The translations under genes and the position numbers were made by a program. DNA of 64,000 nt, from NCBI GenBank assembly GCA_002104945.1, contig MCFH01000001.1, positions 868,001 to 932,000 of the forward strand. Reading direction: 5' to 3'. This DNA is from Piromyces finnis. Its lineage: Eukaryota; Neocallimastigomycota; Neocallimastigomycetes; Neocallimastigales; Neocallimastigaceae. The notes under the pieces are model-generated. The model was given only the letters and a program-made list of their open reading frames with translations, was not told the origin of the DNA and did not search any database. This document shows positions 1 to 15,295 of this stretch, one piece after another; the stretch's first letter is position 1, and the number at the start of each line of letters is the position of its first letter.

Positions 1-1881
1 TTTAAAGTTTATAGTATGGTACATTGGCGAGTAACATAAAATAATGATAATATATATTTGGAATAATTAATTAAAAATTAAAAAAAGAGTAAGGCATGAA
101 ATTTCGAAAGAAAAAGAAATCTCAATGGCCTACTTTGAAAACTTTAAATATTAGGTCCAGGTAGAACTATTTAGCTTAATATTCTTTTTAATTCTATTTT
201 TAAGCACCTTTATTGCTAATACTAAAGATGATGCTGCTATGAAACTACTAAATATTGTGTTCTATATTAAAAAAAAATAAAGTCCTACTCTCTAAGGAAA
301 TAAATGGAAGGCATCACCAATAATTAAAAAATCATTCCATTCATTTAATTTATTTTGATGTTTTTTTTTTGTTCTTTATCATTGTTGGTAAACATTTTAA
401 TAATATATGGTTGCAATATACTACAATATATAGTGATTGCAACCAATAAATTTTAATTAGATAAAATTAATATATTCATTATCAAAAAAAAAAAAATTAA
501 TAAAGGTTAAGTTATTAAAAATTAATATAAAAAAAAAGTTGAAATTAGCATTTCAAAAATAAAAAAAAGTTAAAAAAGGGAAATGGTAAGGGGGTAAGGA
601 GTAGTAATGCTTTTATGGAAATAGTTATTTCAAATTTATAATTTCTTAAATATCACCTATTATTATACCTACATTTAAATATTGATTAAGATAATGAATA
701 GAGGCTGTAGTTTCTTGCCATATTTTAATAATAAAAATTTTTATTTCTTAATTGTATTACAAGTGTATTACATTATACAGAAAACTCGAATGCATCAATA
801 TCTCTACCCAAATAATTAATAAATAAAATAATATATTAATTTATAAAGTCAACTTTATCAATATATTTTGATTATCATTTCTTTTAATAATGATTACAGA
901 TAGGCAGAATAATGATAATAATAAGGAAAAAAAAGAATCAACACTGGTTAATTTCAAATATAAAGAAAAAGACTTTTTAAATCATTTTTATTATCTTTTT
1001 ATATTTTTAGGCAATGATAGGTAGTAAAAATCATTTTTTGCTTTTATGATGTAAAAGTGAAAATAAAAATCTATCTATAGAATGATACTAAAATATTTAA
1101 AACATAATAATTATATATTATATATAAATAAAATGAAAATTCTTTCATTTTAAATATCTGATTATGATTTTTTTTTTGAATAAAACTAAATTTCTTTTTC
1201 TTTCTTTCTTTTTTTTAAAAAAAAGTGATACTATTATTATTTCCTATCTTTTATAAAATTATTGTGATATGTAGCAGTTTGAGTTTATTTCATTGAACAT
1301 GCGATGTACTATTTAATATAATATATAATGCGTATATGATACTAAAATATGTCATCGTACTACTACTACTGTAGGACTACTTTAATTAAAATGAATATTC
1401 GTTTATAATGATAAGAAAATACTTTAAAATAATTACTAAACATTATCTCTATCGAAATAAAAATTGTGATAACATTCAAAAAATTCATTTTTTTAATTAA
1501 TAGGCCAGTTTCATATTTATTTTTATCAAAATAAGGTCATGGATTGGGTTTAAAGTTAGCAGTCCATGAAAAACTGTAGAAATTTCTTTCTTTAGAAAAA
1601 AAATTAAAATTTAAAATATATTAAAAAAAATAATCAAATTATTTTAATAATTAAGATTTTAAAATTTTAATTAAAAAATAAATAAAATAACAAACATTTT
1701 TTATAATTATAAATTTCATTAATTATTAATTTAGTAAAAAAAAAATTTTTTTTTTTTAAATCTTTATCATTACACTTTTTACTCACCACATACACAACAA
1801 TCCTACACCTTTTAAATACTAAAAATAAAAATTATTAATATACCCAATTGTATCTATTTTTTAATATATAAATAAATTAAC
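1..1881. other. A/T-rich intergenic DNA
   Basis: No ORF with credible codon use, no RNA gene and no repeat beyond short A/T homopolymers is visible. The last few hundred bases must hold the promoter and 5' leader of the BTB gene starting at 1882. Confidence 0.6.
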
Positions 1882-5830
<3,949 letters not shown>

Positions 5831-7401
5831 TATACCATCTCATTATAAAATTTATAATTTAAATTGTAATTACTACGTCCATTAATAAAACTTTTTTTTT
5901 AAGCTTTTAGTACAATTTGTTAAAATATAATACAAAATACTTTTTCAAAGACAAATAACATTTTAACACTATTATTTAATATTAGTGTTTTTAATAATAA
6001 TTTAATTTAATATAATAATAAATATATATAAATAATAAGAAAATTATATTAATATATATTTTTATAAAATAGTAATTTGTTGTTTATTTATAGTTACACA
6101 AGTACTATTCTAAATAATAGGAATTTTCAAATAACTTGGCTAAATTATAGTTGTTGTAACTTTACATGAATTGTAATATTTAGGTAAATACTTTTTTTTT
6201 TTTTTTTAATATTAATAATAAAAAAGAAGGCTGACTCAAAGTTTTTTTTTTCTTTTAATAATTAAAAGTATTTGTAATTACTAATATAATAATAATTAAT
6301 TAAAATTCCGCTTAATATTTTATTTTATGTATCATACTTTATCTTTTTGTTATCCTATTTTTAATTAGGATTTTTTAATTTAACATACACTTTTTAATAA
6401 ATTATATTTTGTTGATATTTTTGAATAACTATAATAATAATAAAACTTTTTTTTTTCTTCTTACTATTAATAAATTATTAATGATAATTAAAAAAGAGTT
6501 CACTTTTACTGGTTCTTTTTTCCTTTGAAAAGCGAAATGCCTAGTCTTTCACCTATTTAAATTGTAATTTTTAATATTATTTTCCTTTATTATTAATATT
6601 TTCCTTTTAATAGTTAATATATTATTTATATATTAATAGTTCATTGATAATATATGGATTTGTCATTCTTTTACCAATCAATATTTTAAGTTTTAATCCT
6701 TCAATATCTATTTAAATTGCTGAATTCAATAGAGCCATTTAAATTTATATTTTATTTTATATATTAATATATATATTTTATAATATATATTTAATTACTT
6801 ACCCAAAAGGTCAAGAAATAAAAAGAAAAAGAATTAATAATAGTAATACTAATAATTAATAATAATAATAAAATACACCAAACCCTATAGAATAATAAAC
6901 TATTAAATAATTATTTATAAAATAATAAAAATTTTTTTTTTTTTTTCTTTTTTCAACTTTCATAAATTAGTAAATAATTTATTTAATCCTTTGATTATAT
7001 TTGTTTTTTTAGTTTATAAAAAAACGAATTCAAAAGCTATTTTTTTTTAAAAAAAAAATAGAAAAGAAAAACATAAATCTATAAAAAGCGATACTTTTTT
7101 TTTTTCCTTTTTTTTAAAAAAAAAATAAAAAAAAGGCAGCAATAACATTTTTTTTTTCATCAAAAACAATAATTTTATATTATAAAAAGTAAAGGCTTGC
7201 AAAAAGCTAAAGCAATAATAAAAAGAAAAAAGTGAATTAATTAGTGTACTATACAGAATTAATTTTTAATCCCAGAATCTGTTATCTCTTTAAACATTAC
7301 AAATAAAAAACACATCAAATTTTATATTAATTAATTAATTAATTAATTTTTAAATCAACTTTAATTTTATTATATAATTTTTATTCAATAATATATTCAA
7401 T
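5831..7401. other. Intergenic DNA and distal leader of the GATA gene
   Basis: A/T-rich DNA with many T8-T15 and A8-A15 runs. No gene is seen. The 3' part probably holds the GATA-factor promoter and transcription start. Confidence 0.5.
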
Positions 7402-7455
7402 ATGGGTTACTTCTTCTTCCAAAACGGTAAGCACGTTGGTAATGACGTTGATTAA
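7402..7455 (+). CDS. 17-codon upstream ORF before the GATA factor
   Basis: ATG at 7402 opens MGYFFFQNGKHVGNDVD, followed by TAA. Its codons (TAC, TTC, AAC, AAG, CAC, GGT, GAC) are the C/G-ending ones favoured in this organism's strongly expressed genes, in striking contrast to the surrounding A/T-rich leader. It ends 441 bp before the GATA-factor ATG. A spliced N-terminal extension was tested using the GT at 7430; joining to the nearest AG sites before 7897 runs into stops, so a free-standing uORF controlling translation is the better reading. It could instead be a separate micropeptide. Confidence 0.45.
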   Translation: MGYFFFQNGKHVGNDVD

Positions 7456-7896
7456 AGAGATACGGGATTAAAATAAATTTAGTATATTCATATTTATATA
7501 TAAATTAAGAATAATTCAATAGTACATTTAAATTTTATAAAATAATTAATTAATAATTAAATAATAGAAAACAATACACTTTTAATAATTAATTTCACTT
7601 TTAATAATTCATATAAATCAAATTTCTTTGAAAGTTTTTTTTTAAAAAAAAAAAAAAAAATTAAATATATATATATAAATTAAAGTAATAATAATTATAC
7701 GAATAAATAAAAATAACTTTTTGATAATTTAAAAGATACAATTTAATAATTAGTCAATATATAATAATCAATACGAATAAGAAAACAATAATAAACACAA
7801 TATATTCATATAATATTCCTCATATCACACATTTCATATTCACTTATAGATTAAGAAATATAATCATACACCTTTTAAATATTAAAGTATAATATC

Positions 7897-9363
7897 ATGG
7901 ATAACAAGAATTTAACTAATTTATTAAATATGATGGTTAGAATGCCATCCACTATTTCTTCACAAGAAAATAGTATCACTAGCAATGAACTTGAAGCTTA
8001 CATCAAAAATTTACAAGCCTTAAACAACACTTTAAATGGCTCTTCCCCAGTAAACAACACTCTTTTAAAAAGAAGTGAAAATAACAATAAATTAGAAATC
8101 AGTAACAATGAAGTCTATGGATTTGCTCCACTTTCTCCAATGTCCGATTCAGAAAGTGCTTTTGGAAATGAATTAAATGAAAATCCAGATTCTATTCATA
8201 GTCCACCAGCAACACCACCAATGGATGATTTTAATACAAATACAAATTTTTTAAACAAAGATGAATTAAATATTAATCTTTTAAATTATCCATTTCTCTT
8301 CAATAATAACAATTACATGCCATTAGTTAAGGAACAAAATTTAAAGAAAGCTCACCCACAACCAGAACAATGTTCTCCATCTTCTAAAAAGATTAAATTA
8401 GAAAGTGGTTATTCCAAGGAAGTTGCATATAATGAAACTAAGATTGAAAAGAAGAAGAGTAAAGAAAATGGACGTAAAATTACTTGTTATAATTGTCATA
8501 CGGATTCTACACCTCTCTGGAGAAGAACTCCAGATAGATTACATTCTTTATGCAATGCATGTGGTCTCTACTACAAGCAATACAATACTCACAGACCATT
8601 GAATTTACAACATAAATCTTCTAAAACCAACAAGAAATGTAATACTACTTCTTCTCCATCTACCACTTCCTCAAAAATCTCTATTAAACCAATCTTAAAG
8701 AAGGAAATCTCAATTTTAACTCCAGAAGTTGCTAGTCCAACCGAATTACTTTTAGCTAATAAAAATGCTGAATTATTAAATTCTGTCAACTTTACTAATA
8801 ATTTAGATTTATTAAATCAAGTTTCTTCTGGTACTTCTAGCTTATTAGCTGCTAGTAGTCCATTAGCAACTGAATCTTTATTAGCATCTTCTGTCTCTAC
8901 CAATCCTCAACTTCTTGGTTCATTAGCTGCTGCTACTACTACTACTAATAATGATATGATGAACTCTTCATTATTATTAAATAATTCTGATCTTTTGAGT
9001 ACCGTTGCTCTCTTAAATAATCAAAATCTATCTTTAAAGAGAAAGCATAGTGAAGATCTTTCTAGTGATAACGAGTTTTTATACCAAAATAATGAAAATC
9101 TTTTCTTAAATCAAGGTAATACTAGCATGAACAATGTCATGAACGACCCATCTTTCTTACTCTCAAAAGCTATGAAAAATGTTACTGAAGAATTATCCAA
9201 TATATCCACAGAGAGTTTAGTAAATTCACAATTAGAAGAAAAAAAATTCAGAAGTGAAATTGAATGTATGGAAAGAGAAGATGTTCAACGCTTGTTAACA
9301 AACTATGAAAAGCGTTGTGAATTTCTCCGTGGTTATTTAATGGCTACTCGTAACAGAAATTAG
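7897..9363 (+). CDS. GATA-type zinc-finger transcription factor
   Basis: Intronless, 488 residues. One GATA finger lies at residues 197-222: C-x2-C-x18-C-x2-C with STPLWRR, LCNACGLYYK and the basic tail HRPLNLQHKSSK, so it should bind GATA-type sites in the nucleus. The 18-residue loop differs from the 17-residue loop of the Nit2/AreA nitrogen regulators. Before the finger are Ser/Pro clusters (PLSPMSDSES, HSPPATPP) that look like proline-directed kinase sites, and a Lys-rich stretch (KKIKLES, KIEKKKSKENGRK) that may serve as a nuclear signal. After it comes a Leu/Asn/Ser-rich, probably activating region, then a helical end at about 440-488. Start chosen as the first in-frame ATG. The target pathway cannot be inferred. 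Confidence 0.9.
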   Translation: MDNKNLTNLLNMMVRMPSTISSQENSITSNELEAYIKNLQALNNTLNGSSPVNNTLLKRSENNNKLEISNNEVYGFAPLSPMSDSESAFGNELNENPDSIHSPPATPPMDDFNTNTNFLNKDELNINLLNYPFLFNNNNYMPLVKEQNLKKAHPQPEQCSPSSKKIKLESGYSKEVAYNETKIEKKKSKENGRKITCYNCHTDSTPLWRRTPDRLHSLCNACGLYYKQYNTHRPLNLQHKSSKTNKKCNTTSSPSTTSSKISIKPILKKEISILTPEVASPTELLLANKNAELLNSVNFTNNLDLLNQVSSGTSSLLAASSPLATESLLASSVSTNPQLLGSLAAATTTTNNDMMNSSLLLNNSDLLSTVALLNNQNLSLKRKHSEDLSSDNEFLYQNNENLFLNQGNTSMNNVMNDPSFLLSKAMKNVTEELSNISTESLVNSQLEEKKFRSEIECMEREDVQRLLTNYEKRCEFLRGYLMATRNRN

Positions 9364-10321
9364 ACGAACAATAGATAATACTTTAATAATTATTAGGCAT
9401 ATGTTCTATTTGCTAACTAGTTATTAAATAATGAAGTAAGGGGAAAAAATAACTAAGAACTATGATACAATAGATAAATAGAATAAGAAAAGAAAAAGGA
9501 GGCAAATTCTGATAAAAAAAAAACTATAATTTTTTTTATCAATGAATACTTTTTCTATTTCAGTAAGACTTTATCCACCAATTATGGTCAAAGTTATTAA
9601 AAGTATACTTACTTTTATAATTATTATTATTTTTGAAACTTTATATAATTTATTTTTTCTTTTTTTTTTATTGTTTCTTTAAAAAAAAAAAAAGATTTTT
9701 AATTATGAATTGAAATTTTTTCATATTATTCTCCACAAATATCAATATTATTCTATTCTTTCTTTTTTTAAAAAAAAAAAAAAAAGAAGGAAAATCATTA
9801 TTTGTTTTTTATTATCTAATATTAATGATTTCTTTATAAATTTTTATTTTTCTAAAAAAAAAAAAAAAAAAAAGCAATGACCATATATATATTTTTAATT
9901 ATTAGCCTTAACTAACAACAAATCACCATAACTTTTATTATTCAATAGTTTAAGTATTAATATAGAATATACTTTTTTTTTTTTTTTTTTTATTATTTTA
10001 TTTATTTTTTTTTTAATAGTTTTTACAAATTTGTAATTATTTTACTCTAATCATATGTAAATTTTTAATAGGTTTTCATTTTTTTTTATTTTTTCTATAG
10101 GTAGTTTTTAACAAAGAAAAAATAATTAATAAAAAATAATAATAATAATAATGGCGTTGTTTAAGAGTGTATTTAAAATTATTAGAGCATTTTTTTTGTA
10201 TTTTTATTGCTTTACTTTATAATACATTTAAAATTATGGTATATTTAAAAAAAAAAATGTTTTTTTTTTTTTACGAATCGATGCTCATACGCTGTTACAA
10301 AATAAATAATTAATACCTATT
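9364..10321. other. Convergent intergenic region between the GATA and PARP16 genes
   Basis: Both genes end towards this stretch, so it contains their 3' UTRs and poly(A) sites. It is made of long T and A runs, with no coding signal. Confidence 0.5.
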
Positions 10322-11796
10322 TTATTTGGAACGATGACCAAGATAATACATTAATAAAAAGTATAAAATAAACAAGATGATAAGAAAATGACCATGAATA
10401 AATTTTATTATTTTATTACTACTTGGTTTCCTATAGGAATAGTATTATATTTTAATATTGTTAAGGAAAAAAAAAAAAAAGGTTAGTTAAAAAGCACCAC
10501 TTTATAGAGTTATACCTATAGATATATAAAAAATATTTACATATATTCTTTTTTATCAACATATACTAATAAATGAGTCACTCGAATATGCGCATTATTC
10601 TTAATAATAAAATATTCCTATAAAATATTGAGTAGAAAATGAAAACATATATATACATATTTATATAGTAATATTAATAGAAATTTTATTTAATAAAGGA
10701 AATGCTATATATATAAAACACTCTTACATTTGGTGGTAAATCATCATATAAACCACTATCATCTAAAAATAATAATAACAATAATAACAATAATAACAAT
10801 AATAATAATAGAAAAAAAAAAAAATATATTATTATAATTTAAAAATTAATATATATACATCAATTAAATTTTATCATCATAAAGTAAAAAAAAAAAAAGA
10901 TAAATACCTATTTGTTTTTGCATAATATCTGGATGCTTAATAATTTCACAAAGGGCTACTGCAACAATTTGATTACCTTTTCCTATAATACTTTTAATAC
11001 CTCTTCCTGTATTACCTTTTGAAAATGTAAACGAAAGTTTTAAATCGACGGATGTATATATACCTTTTCCAAATGCACTCCTCTATTAAATAATTATTAG
11101 AAAGAAAGAAAGAAATAATAAATATATTTAATTCCTATTAATTTATTAAAAAAAAAAAAAAAAGACTTAAATAATAATACCTTATTTAAATTTGTTTGAA
11201 GTCCATAATGTAAAATAGAATGAAAATTTTCAAAGGATGAACCATGATATGCGTAAAATGATCCATATTCTTTTTTCAGTTTTTCAAATTCAAGATTATG
11301 TTGAATACATCTTGGTAGCTTGGCATCAGGATCATCTGAAGATGGTTGAACATAATTTACTTTAAAAATATATGATGGAACATAATCACATAAATCATTA
11401 TTTTCCATATCTAGACTTTCCGATGATAAATATAAAGATGAATTATTTAAATTTAGAGAATGAGACATTGTTAAATCGTCAACAGAATCGCCATGAACTA
11501 ATTCACCATTTTGTATTACAACTTTTAAAACTCGTTTAAGCTGAACTTCCGAGTTTATTATCCAATTCAATAAAGAATCATCTACAGAAAAAAAAAAAAA
11601 AAAAAAAAACAATAAGAATAAATAAATAAATATGTAATTTTATTTAAAAAAGGATAAATTTTTAATAAATATATATGTATGTATGAAAATGCAAATATGA
11701 ATTTCTAATTTAAATTTTTTTGAAATTTCAATTTTTTTGAAATTTAAATTCAAATTTCAAAATTTGGTTTAAATTCCAATTGAGCAGTCAAAAAAA

Positions 11797-11833
<37 letters not shown>

Positions 11834-12331
11834 ATTTTATAAAATTATATACATGTATATATATACCTTCTGGATTTTCAATTCTCGTAAGTTTTTCCAT
11901 ATTTTCTAATAAAGATTTCTATATATTATAAATTTTACAAACTAATTAATGATTTGTTTATTTATTTACTTTTTATGTATTTATTTTATACTTTATTCCT
12001 AGTATTATTAATTCTATTCTTTTTATTATTCCTTGATATCATATTATAGTAAAATATAGGTATATATATATATACATATACACTTTACCACTCTTTTAAT
12101 ATCTTTCAAGTTTTTTCTATATCTTAGGTTTGGTGAAGTGCCGTCACCACTTGTTACACTCTTGTTTTCTAAAAAATATTCTTTTGGAAAGGGATCGCAT
12201 AAATATTCTGCATTACTTGAACTTACGGAAGCATAAAAGAAATCTACAAGAAGATCACGTCCTAGAACATTATGCATTCTTTTTCTAACATTAGTTTGTT
12301 TATTATTATTATTACTATTTGGTAATGCCAT
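10322..12331 (-). CDS. PARP16: PARP16-like tail-anchored mono-ADP-ribosyltransferase, 7 exons
   Basis: Exons in transcript order: 12331-12089, 11918-11867, 11581-11181, 11082-10908, 10762-10728, 10617-10541, 10430-10322; phases agree and give 363 residues. The N-terminal part (GRDLLVDFFYASV, CDPFPKEYF) resembles the helical regulatory domain of PARP16. The catalytic domain has YAYHGSSFENFHSILHYGL, FGKGIYTS and PPNEYFIIKNN, so the PARP16 H-Y-Y triad is present as H211, Y241 and Y304; lack of the Glu of poly-ADP-ribosylating PARPs predicts mono-ADP-ribosylation. The last exon adds a basic stretch and a hydrophobic segment (about 343-358) followed by GHRSK, matching the ER tail anchor of PARP16. 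In animals PARP16 modifies stress-sensor kinases at the ER membrane; here that role is inferred. Transcribed divergently from LTO1. Confidence 0.88.
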
Positions 12332-12353
12332 ATTATATTATATTTATTATATT

Positions 12354-12397
<44 letters not shown>

Positions 12398-13495
12398 TTA
12401 TCTATATATTTTGTTGATAATGTTGCCAATTTTCTTTTATTATTTTAAAATTTTGTTTTAAAATTATTCCTGATTTGAAAGTTTATTCTTATTTTTATTA
12501 TTTATACTATTTTAGAATTTATATATATTTGTATATATATGTTTTTTTATTTTAAAGTTATTTTTATTATTGATTTTATTGGTATTGTTGTTGTTGTTGT
12601 TTCATTCAAATTTACTAATTACCTATTAATTTAAATTCTTTATTAAAGTAATATTATATATTAAAATAGGTATTGATATTATCTCTTGCTATTAATTTTA
12701 TTATTAATTATAGAGTTTGATTCTTTTCTTTATTATTAGTATTATTTCTTAAAGAAATAATAATAAAATATGCAAGGTCTTTTTTTTTTTTAAAAAAAAT
12801 AATATTGATGTATCAATAACTTTTAAGTTTATTTTTTTTAATTAATTTTTTAAAAAAAAATGTTAATTATTTAAATTAAAAAAAAATATATATAAACTTT
12901 TTCATTCTTTAAAGATTCTTCAAAAACGAAAAAATAAAAATTAATTATTGTAGCTTTAATATTATAACACAAAGGAAGGTTTTATTTCTAAAATAACAAT
13001 GAATAAGAATAAAATAATATTATTTATTTATATAAATGTCTTGTTAATATACATTTTACCAATATAACATAGTTTTAAATTTAAAAGGTTTGATTTTCTT
13101 ATTAAAAATCTGTAATTGTATCTTCTTTTAAAATTGATAATAAATGTATTTACTTTATAATAAAACCTAAAAAATATATACTGATATTTGCTTTATATTA
13201 AAAAGGTTTATCCCATATTAATAATAAAATATACGTATGAATATATTCTTCATTTTCTTTTTTTAGTTTTATTATAATCTCTCTCCTCTATTTAAAAAAA
13301 AAAAAAGTATACGTATACTTTTAATAATACAAATTATGAAATCAACCAATAAAAAATCAATTTTCAATTCATAAACTTTAATAATTTAAAAAAAAAAAAA
13401 AATTATTTAGTTCCAAGAAAGTAAATTATATATTTATTTTAAAACTAAAAAAGGGAATTAACTTTAAAATTTCTTAATATACAAAATATATAATA
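12332..13495. promoter_or_regulatory. Divergent promoter region PARP16/LTO1
   Basis: A 1.16-kb space between two divergently transcribed genes, so it should hold both promoters. A (TTTA)n tract at about 12356-12400 lies immediately 5' of the PARP16 start. No specific factor site is recognised. Confidence 0.5.
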
Positions 13496-14026
13496 ATGTC
13501 ATTTGACGAACTCTTATTTATCGAAGAAGAGTATTTATTTTGTTAATTAAATAAATAATAATTTGACTTATTATTATCCATAAAAATTATTAAAAAAAAA
13601 AAAAAAATTAAACCAAAATTATTAATATCAAAATATATTACATATATATGTAATTGCTTGTAATTTTTAAATATTATATAATATATTTTTGTTTAAAAAA
13701 AAAAAAGTTTCATAAAAAAAGGATATGACTCAGGAATTGCTGCTGGAGAGGAATTTGGTAAAAGAGAAGGTTTTGAATGTGGAGTTGAAAATGGTTATTC
13801 ATATGGTGTTGAACTTGGTTATTACCGAGGTTTCTTAAAAGTTTACAAATCTCATTTCATTGATGTTGAAAGTGATCCAAAAGTAAAGTAAGTTGAATAT
13901 ATATATATAGTATATATATTATTTTATTATAAAATAACTATTTTTAAAATGACTTTTTTTAATATTAATAAATTTTTAAAAATTTAATTTTATGACAAAT
14001 TTCAAATTATAAAATTTGTTTTTGTT

Positions 14027-14069
<43 letters not shown>

Positions 14070-14291
14070 CATAAAGAAAAATTATATAATTCTATCATAG
14101 AAATGATAAATGATTTTACTAGTAACCCAGACCAAATAGTTTTGGTGAAATTAAGATCCAAATTTAAAATGTTATTAGGAAATATAAAGTCTAAAGCGGC
14201 TATTAACGACCAACTTGACAGTCTTCAATTTAATAATAGATCACAATCCGAAAAACCATTATGCTTTAAAGGAGAAGATATAGATTTTTAA
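13496..14291 (+). CDS. LTO1: LTO1/ORAOV1-like Fe-S adaptor, 3 exons
   Basis: Exons 13496-13530, 13708-13887 and 14066-14291 join in phase to give 146 residues. The N-terminal part has the glycine-every-four-residues repeat (deca-GX3) of the Yae1/LTO1 family: KKGYDSGIAAGEEFG, REGFECGVENGYSYG, VELGYYRGFL. LTO1 pairs with YAE1 and links the cytosolic iron-sulfur assembly (CIA) targeting complex to the ribosome-recycling ATPase ABCE1/Rli1. The very C-terminus is Ile-Asp-Phe, matching the C-terminal [LIM]-[DES]-[WF] peptide used by CIA adaptors and clients. Length is close to the family norm. The first exon is short and its GTATTT donor was chosen because it restores the family pattern (FIEEDFIKKGY); the intervening introns contain long A runs. 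Confidence 0.85.
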
Positions 14292-14706
14292 ATGTAATGC
14301 ATGTTTTACTTATAGATAATATGATAAATAGTTAAATATATATATATATTCTTAACTAGATGAAGAAAAAAAAAGAAAAAAAAAAAAAAAAAAAAAGCTA
14401 ATGACATATTACAAATAGATAGATTCGTAAATAATTATATAAAAAATCGGTTTGTTAATTTTACGCACCCATTTTAGAATTTCATAATTTAAGATTAACC
14501 GTCTAGTTTTTTTTTTTTTTTTTTTTTCAACTATCTAATACCTTTGTATATTAGAAATAATAAATAAATAAATATTATAGAATTATCTTTTTTTTTTTTC
14601 TTTAATGTAAATAAATTATATAAATTACTGAATAAAAATAAAAAATAAAAGGTTACATTTTATTATTTATTAAAAATAAAAAAGTAAAATTTTCACATTT
14701 ATATTT

Positions 14707-14748
<42 letters not shown>

Positions 14749-15295
14749 AAGAGAAAAGAAAGAAAATTACGTTTTTTATTTTTTTTTTTTTTTTTTTTTT
14801 TATTGTCAAAATATATGTAAAATTTGAAAATAATACAATAAAAACAGATAAATTTTATTTTTTAAAAAAAAAAAAAAGTATGTTTTATATAGAAAATATT
14901 AATAATATTATGAATTAAAAAAAAAAAGTGAATAAAAAATAAAATTTATGAATAATAAAAAAGGTTGAAAAATAAAAAAAGAAAGTAAACAGTAAACAGA
15001 AATAATTTATAAACTGAAAACTTTTTTATAGAATAAAAAAAAAAAACTCAGTTTAGAATAATGAAAAATATATGTATATATATAAATAATAATTATAAAA
15101 ATAATAATAATTAAAAAATAATGAAGGAATCTCTATTTTTTTTTTCTCTCTCTCTCTCTCTCGATAATTAAAATTCTATAACAATAAATAAAATATATTT
15201 TTTTATTATAATGATGATACCGATATATATAAAAGTTGCAAAAGTATACATATATATATATATATATATTTAGATTTTTCTTACTTTTTTCTTTT
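14292..15295. other. Convergent intergenic region with long A and T runs
   Basis: 3' ends of LTO1 and of the large minus-strand gene face each other. It holds an A37 run near 14710-14746, a T run near 14780-14800 and a short (TC)n tract at about 15147-15163. No coding signal. Confidence 0.55.

Noticed and set aside
10537-10599. Acceptor at 10600 and stop at 10539 as the end of PARP16
   Set aside because: The acceptor at 10618 restores the expected EYFIIK segment with the third catalytic Tyr, and splicing at 10541/10430 adds the tail anchor typical of the family.
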